Position numbers and translations under genes: made by a program
Shown: positions 15,122-17,919 of the stretch, in pieces
Position numbering within the stretch: the stretch's first letter is position 1
Layout of the letters: each line of letters opens with the position of its first letter
Assembly (NCBI GenBank): GCA_002404195.1
Contig: DHJF01000047.1
Span: forward strand, 4,495-22,413
Direction: 5' to 3'
DNA from: Candidatus Saccharibacteria bacterium UBA4727
GTDB lineage: Bacteria; Patescibacteriota; Saccharimonadia; Saccharimonadales; Saccharimonadaceae
DNA length: 17,919 nucleotides
The notes under the pieces: model-generated
Databases searched by the model: none
The model's input: only the letters and a program-made list of their open reading frames with translations
What the model was told of the DNA's origin: nothing

Positions 15122-15130
15122 AGTATAGCA
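15122..15130 (-). promoter_or_regulatory. Extended -10 promoter of lysS
   Basis: GTGCTATACT on the minus strand (TGC at 15128-15130, TATACT at 15122-15127) is followed by nine bases and the ATG at 15112. The predicted leader is 0-3 nt, and no Shine-Dalgarno is present. Confidence 0.65.
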
Positions 15131-15146
15131 CTTGCACTAACGATTT

Positions 15147-15178
15147 CAAAAAAGAGACCACCTAGGGGCGGCCTCTTT
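15147..15178 (-). terminator. Intrinsic terminator of greA
   Basis: The minus strand shows AAAGAGGCC (complement of 15170-15178) pairing with GGTCTCTTT (15151-15159), nine pairs with one wobble, followed by a run of six T. It lies between greA and the lysS promoter and separates the two units. Confidence 0.85.
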
Positions 15179-15201
15179 AACTAAAAATCTATCAACGTAT
15201 C

Positions 15202-15657
15202 TTAGCTGACCGCGATAACTTCGTAACTAATCGCACCTTTTGGTGTCGTAATAGTGACGCTGTCACCAACTTTTTTACCCATCAACGCTTCACCGATTGG
15301 TGATTCGTTGCTGATTTTACCGGCAATTGGATCAGCTTCAACGGGACCAACAACAGCGTAGTTGACTGTCTTCTTGCCCATCTTTAGCTCTACTTTACTG
15401 CCCAAGATAACCTTTGAACTTTTCGTTGGCTTGATAAGCTCAGCATTCAACAGGACGTCTTCGATTTCCGCGATACGGCTTTCAAGCAAGCCTTGAGCTT
15501 CACGAGCACTGTCGTATTCGGCATTTTCGCTTAGGTCACCAAAGTCACGCGCTTCAGCAATTTTATCAGCCACCGCGCCGCGGCGACCTTTGAGCTCTTC
15601 GAGCTCCGTTTCTAGTTCTCGTTTACCATCATCTGTAATCTGATAGATTTTTTTCAT
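15202..15657 (-). CDS. greA: Transcript cleavage factor GreA
   Basis: At 151 residues this is a normal-length GreA. The N-terminal coiled coil (about 10-75) carries the tip residues D41 and E44 in DFGDLSENAEYDSAR, which reach into the RNA polymerase secondary channel and hold the catalytic Mg2+ that drives hydrolysis of backtracked RNA. The C-terminal FKBP-like domain (about 80-151) shows VILGSKVELKM, ISNESPIGEALMGKKVGD and a closing strand YEVIAV, as in other GreA proteins. The ATG at 15657 has an AGAGGA Shine-Dalgarno. A TGC-TACACT promoter element lies at 15684-15692, giving a ~20 nt leader, and a good terminator follows. It is thus a single-gene unit between proS and lysS. Confidence 0.97.
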   Translation of the reverse strand: MKKIYQITDDGKRELETELEELKGRRGAVADKIAEARDFGDLSENAEYDSAREAQGLLESRIAEIEDVLLNAELIKPTKSSKVILGSKVELKMGKKTVNYAVVGPVEADPIAGKISNESPIGEALMGKKVGDSVTITTPKGAISYEVIAVS

Positions 15658-15683
15658 ACGTTTATTCCTCTAATATTCTATAT

Positions 15684-15692
15684 AGTGTAGCA
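15684..15692 (-). promoter_or_regulatory. Extended -10 promoter of greA
   Basis: GTGCTACACT on the minus strand (TGC at 15690-15692, TACACT at 15684-15689) is identical to the helicase element. Here the hexamer is ~26 nt from the ATG, leaving room for the AGAGGAA Shine-Dalgarno (15665-15671). Confidence 0.65.
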
Positions 15693-15745
15693 CAGAATGC
15701 CTAGAGCGCTATATGTAGCGTCTCTTTCCTCCTTAAGTTGTGCGG

Positions 15746-16990
15746 TCATCCTAGTTTAGCAAGCAGTTGACCCCGTGTCAATGACTCCGTCACCCCTGAT
15801 GCGCGTGGCGTATATTCATAGCGCTCGGCCTCAAGCAGGCGGTCGCTCACGGTTACGCGGTATGGAATTCCCATCAGTTCACTGTCGGCAAACTTAGCAC
15901 CCGGTCGCTCGTCGCGGTCGTCATACAATACTTCGATACCCTTACTGGTCATTTCATCGTACAGTTCGTCGGCGTGCGCGACAGCTGCTTCACCACCAAT
16001 TCGCACCAAATAGACCGTAAATGGTGCCACATTTTCTGGCCACACCAGGCCCTTATCGTCAGCGAAGTGTTCAGCAATCAAGCCCATCACGCGACTTGGT
16101 CCGATGCCATAGCTTCCCATAAAGACGCGCTTACTCTTGCCTGCTTCATCGGTGTAATTGAGATCAAGCGCATCGGAGAACTTCGTTCCAAGCGTAAAGA
16201 TATTACCGACTTCAACCGCCGTTCGCTCAACGAGCTCATTACGACTTACGCCAAGATCGGCTAACACTTCATCGTTATAGACTTCTTCATTGATGGCAAT
16301 CTTCTTACCCTCATGAACATAAATCTTGTCCTCACCAACCGGGCTCAGTGTCTGGAATTCATGGCTATACTTGGCAAAGCTACCGCCGCTAGCGAATGTC
16401 TTGTAGGTAATGGCGCCTAAGCCCAAGCGGCTGTAAACGCGCGCATATGCTTCACTAATTTTTTCGTAAAACGCATCGTGCTCTTCTTGATTACGGCTAA
16501 AACTGTACAAGTCCTTCATCCAGAACTCGCGCCCACGCATCAAGCCGCTCTTACTGCGAAGTTCATTGCGAAACTTAATCTGGAATTGATACGGATAGAC
16601 TGGTAAATCTTTGTAGCTACTAATAAAACCCTTCATCAGTTTCGTCAGTGGCTCTTCGTGTGTTGGCGCCAAGCCAAGCTCCGTACCGTTGGCGAGCCTG
16701 GTCTTGAACCACACGTCCATAACGTCGTCACTCCAGCGACCCGAAGCTTCCCATGTATCTTTTTGCTGTAGGGCAGTCAGGCTAATTTCGCTACCACCCA
16801 CACCGTTCATTTCCTCACGAATGACGTCCATAATCTTGCCGAGGACAATCTTGCCCAGTGGTAGATAGTCGTACACGCCGGCCATCTCTTTATTAACGTA
16901 GCCCGCTCGAATCAACAGTTGGGCGTTCTTTGAGACTTCGTCGGCTGGTGCAGTTTTGCTTGTCTTGGTAAATAATTGTGAAACCTTCAT
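15746..16990 (-). CDS. proS: Prolyl-tRNA synthetase, short form without editing insertion
   Basis: The 414-residue class II synthetase charges tRNA-Pro. The core shows YLPLGKIVL (42-50), the TxE-type loop APTHEE (108-113), motif 2 FRNELRSKSGLMRGREFWMKD (140-160) and motif 3 GSYGIGPSR (292-300). A C-terminal anticodon-binding domain follows (YLVRIGG..., DDRDERPGAKFADSELMGIPYRV). Standard bacterial ProRS (~570 aa) has a ~180-residue INS editing domain between motifs 2 and 3. Here that space is only ~130 residues in all, so the INS domain that clears Ala-tRNA-Pro is missing, as in the short alphaproteobacterial type. The ATG lies 9 nt after the proB stop, with a GAAGGA site, so proB-proS are cotranscribed. 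Confidence 0.96.
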   Translation of the reverse strand: MKVSQLFTKTSKTAPADEVSKNAQLLIRAGYVNKEMAGVYDYLPLGKIVLGKIMDVIREEMNGVGGSEISLTALQQKDTWEASGRWSDDVMDVWFKTRLANGTELGLAPTHEEPLTKLMKGFISSYKDLPVYPYQFQIKFRNELRSKSGLMRGREFWMKDLYSFSRNQEEHDAFYEKISEAYARVYSRLGLGAITYKTFASGGSFAKYSHEFQTLSPVGEDKIYVHEGKKIAINEEVYNDEVLADLGVSRNELVERTAVEVGNIFTLGTKFSDALDLNYTDEAGKSKRVFMGSYGIGPSRVMGLIAEHFADDKGLVWPENVAPFTVYLVRIGGEAAVAHADELYDEMTSKGIEVLYDDRDERPGAKFADSELMGIPYRVTVSDRLLEAERYEYTPRASGVTESLTRGQLLAKLG

Positions 16991-16999
16991 ATAATCCTT

Positions 17000-17740
17000 C
17001 TATTGTATAATTTTCGTTCCCGTTTTACCAGCGAGCATTGCCTCGGCCGCCCCTGCAGTAGCAGCGTGACCAATATAGACATCGCAGCCTTGCTCGAGAG
17101 CAATCGACGCCGCAAGCAGCTTGCTCTTAATTCCGCCGCGACTATGTTCGCTACCGCCCTCCTTGGCGTGCATACGCGCATCAGCCAGAGAGACGCACTC
17201 TAGCCGGGTTTGATGAGGTGTGCCAAAATCCTGCTGCAAGCCATCTTGATCGGTTAGCAGCACCAAAGCAGACGCGCCGCAAGCGCCCGCCACAAGCGCA
17301 GCTAGTTTATCATTATCACCAAACGTAATTTCATCACTCGTAATCGCATCGTTCTCGTTCACTATCGGCACAATCCCCTGTTGCCATAATGCCTGAAACG
17401 TCGCGTGTAATGTAGCGACACTTTCGGGCTGCGACAATTCACGAGCGGTCAACAACACTTGCCCGACCGGTCGATCACCCATCGCTTGGTTCCACTTCTC
17501 CATCAGCCCTACCTGACCGAGACTTGCCAGTGCCTGAAGTGTCGCCACCTCTTGCGGGCGGGTCGTGAGGCCCAGTTGTCGCACACCAAAGCCGATTGCC
17601 CCCGACGTCACCAAAATAACATCGTAGTCACGAGAAAGCGCTTCAACACTTTGCGCCACTCGCTCAAATGTTCTACTAGGCCGTTCGTGACCCTCTAGCA
17701 GCGTACTCGTGCCTACCTTAATAACTATTCGCTCTTTCAT
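17000..17740 (-). CDS. proB: Glutamate 5-kinase, short form without PUA domain
   Basis: The 246-residue amino-acid kinase phosphorylates the gamma-carboxyl of glutamate, the first step of proline synthesis. It shows KVGTST (8-13), VTSGAIGFG (44-52), substrate-binding VNENDAI (127-133), FGDNDKLAALVAG (140-152), LLTDQDGL (161-168) and GGIKSK (202-207, the GGMxTK loop). Many bacterial enzymes (~370 aa) add a C-terminal PUA domain; this one stops after the kinase fold, as do some short homologues. The next enzyme, ProA, is not in the window, but genes upstream are cut off. Next to proS this suggests a proline supply-and-charging operon. The ATG at 17740 has a TTGGAG site. A coupled small ORF and a weak hairpin lie upstream and may regulate it. 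Confidence 0.93.
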   Translation of the reverse strand: MKERIVIKVGTSTLLEGHERPSRTFERVAQSVEALSRDYDVILVTSGAIGFGVRQLGLTTRPQEVATLQALASLGQVGLMEKWNQAMGDRPVGQVLLTARELSQPESVATLHATFQALWQQGIVPIVNENDAITSDEITFGDNDKLAALVAGACGASALVLLTDQDGLQQDFGTPHQTRLECVSLADARMHAKEGGSEHSRGGIKSKLLAASIALEQGCDVYIGHAATAGAAEAMLAGKTGTKIIQ

Positions 17741-17782
17741 GATTTGTACTCCAAGATTTAGGGAATGTAAACGTGTGTCGAT

Positions 17783-17812
17783 AAGAAAAAGAAACTACCG
17801 ACCAAGCGGCAA
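17783..17812 (-). promoter_or_regulatory. Possible attenuator hairpin before proB
   Basis: On the minus strand ATTGCCG, a CTTGGT loop and CGGTAGT form a 7-bp stem with two G-T wobbles, overlapping the last codons and stop of the small upstream ORF. A U-rich tract TTTCTTTTTCTT follows at once. It resembles a weak terminator whose folding a ribosome on the small ORF would block. The stem is short, so the call is tentative. Confidence 0.3.
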
Positions 17813-17845
17813 TAGCTGAGAGAAAGATGGAGCGATTCGATTCAT
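17795..17845 (-). CDS. Small ORF, candidate leader peptide upstream of proB
   Basis: A 16-residue reading frame, MNRIAPSFSQLLPLGR, has an excellent AGGAGG Shine-Dalgarno 6 nt before its ATG (a second ATG directly upstream overlaps the stop of the preceding gene as TAATG). It ends about 54 nt before proB, and its stop lies within a weak hairpin followed by a U-rich tract. It contains two proline codons (CCA, CCG), which would suit a proline-sensing leader, but two is few for classical attenuation. It could equally be a remnant or chance ORF; the strong ribosome site is the main reason to list it. Confidence 0.4.
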   Translation of the reverse strand: MNRIAPSFSQLLPLGR

Positions 17846-17847
17846 CA

Positions 17848-17919
17848 TTACCCTCCTATTGTATGGCTTAGCAGCGGATAAATAAAGAGGATGAAAAAAG
17901 CCAGGCCGTTTTTAATCAT
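17848..17919 (-). CDS. C-terminal end of an unknown, probably membrane protein (partial)
   Basis: Reading in from the right edge, the last 23 codons encode a hydrophobic stretch (LAFFILFIYPLLSHTIGG), consistent with a membrane helix at a C-terminus. The stop (TAA) overlaps the first ATG of the next small ORF as TAATG. The edge triplet happens to be ATG, so a 23-residue complete peptide cannot be ruled out. The family cannot be told from so little sequence. Confidence 0.4.
   Translation of the reverse strand: MIKNGLAFFILFIYPLLSHTIGG

Noticed and set aside
15696..15722. Small hairpin (CGCTA/TAGCG with flanking GAG/CTC) after proS, as a terminator
   Set aside because: No T-run follows on the minus strand, so it cannot be called an intrinsic terminator for proS.
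15721..15735. Strong AAGGAGGAAAG Shine-Dalgarno-like sequence on the minus strand between proS and greA
   Set aside because: No ATG, GTG or TTG follows at a usable distance, and greA starts ~70 nt downstream with its own ribosome site.
1..17919. TGA read as an amino acid (SR1/Gracilibacteria code)
   Set aside because: TGA ends the ABC ATPase and proS exactly where their families end, and no in-frame TGA interrupts the core genes.

Overview
The window looks like a piece of a Candidatus Saccharibacteria (TM7, Patescibacteria/CPR) chromosome. This is inferred from protein features, not from any search. The pointers are a SecA without the C-terminal zinc motif, compact aminoacyl-tRNA synthetases with unusual motifs (LysRS motif 3 reads GWGWSER, and SerRS has THTADYMTDYQ), a DUF2207 membrane protein with a Gly-rich tail ending in GW, and very tight gene packing. 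TGA works as a normal stop (ABC ATPase and proS ends), which argues against the recoded SR1/Gracilibacteria code. No tRNA, rRNA, CRISPR array, insertion sequence or origin was found.

Layout. (1) 1-4815, all minus strand: serS, hpf/raiA, secA and the 5' end of an M16 metallopeptidase. (2) 4858-5294, plus strand: a small two-TM protein of unknown function, ended by a strong bidirectional terminator. (3) 5378-6000, minus: an unrecognised gene that appears broken by a frameshift. (4) 6043-8039, minus: an ABC transporter pair (MacB/LolD-type ATPase and FtsX/MacB-type permease) coupled by an ATGA overlap. (5) 8200-8805, minus: a TylF-like class I methyltransferase. (6) 9070-9375, plus: a glutaredoxin/NrdH-like protein, convergent with the helicase. 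(7) 9471-13580, minus: a DEAH/RHA-type helicase with a DEVH box and a DUF2207 protein. (8) 13607-17919, minus: lysS, greA, a short ProRS, a PUA-less glutamate 5-kinase (proB), and upstream of proB a 16-codon small ORF coupled to the end of a partial gene.

Most genes serve core information processing: tRNA charging (serS, lysS, proS), transcript cleavage (greA), ribosome hibernation (hpf) and secretion (secA). The rest concern the envelope (ABC exporter, DUF2207, M16 peptidase) or small-molecule and redox chemistry.

The most striking pattern is in the control regions. Many transcription units start with an extended -10 element close to GTGCTAYACT. In serS, the methyltransferase, the helicase, the DUF2207 gene and lysS this element ends only 6-9 nt before the ATG, with no Shine-Dalgarno sequence, which implies leaderless mRNAs. 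hpf, greA and the ABC ATPase use a similar element further upstream and do have a Shine-Dalgarno sequence. In hpf the element is formed by the last sense codons and stop codon of serS.
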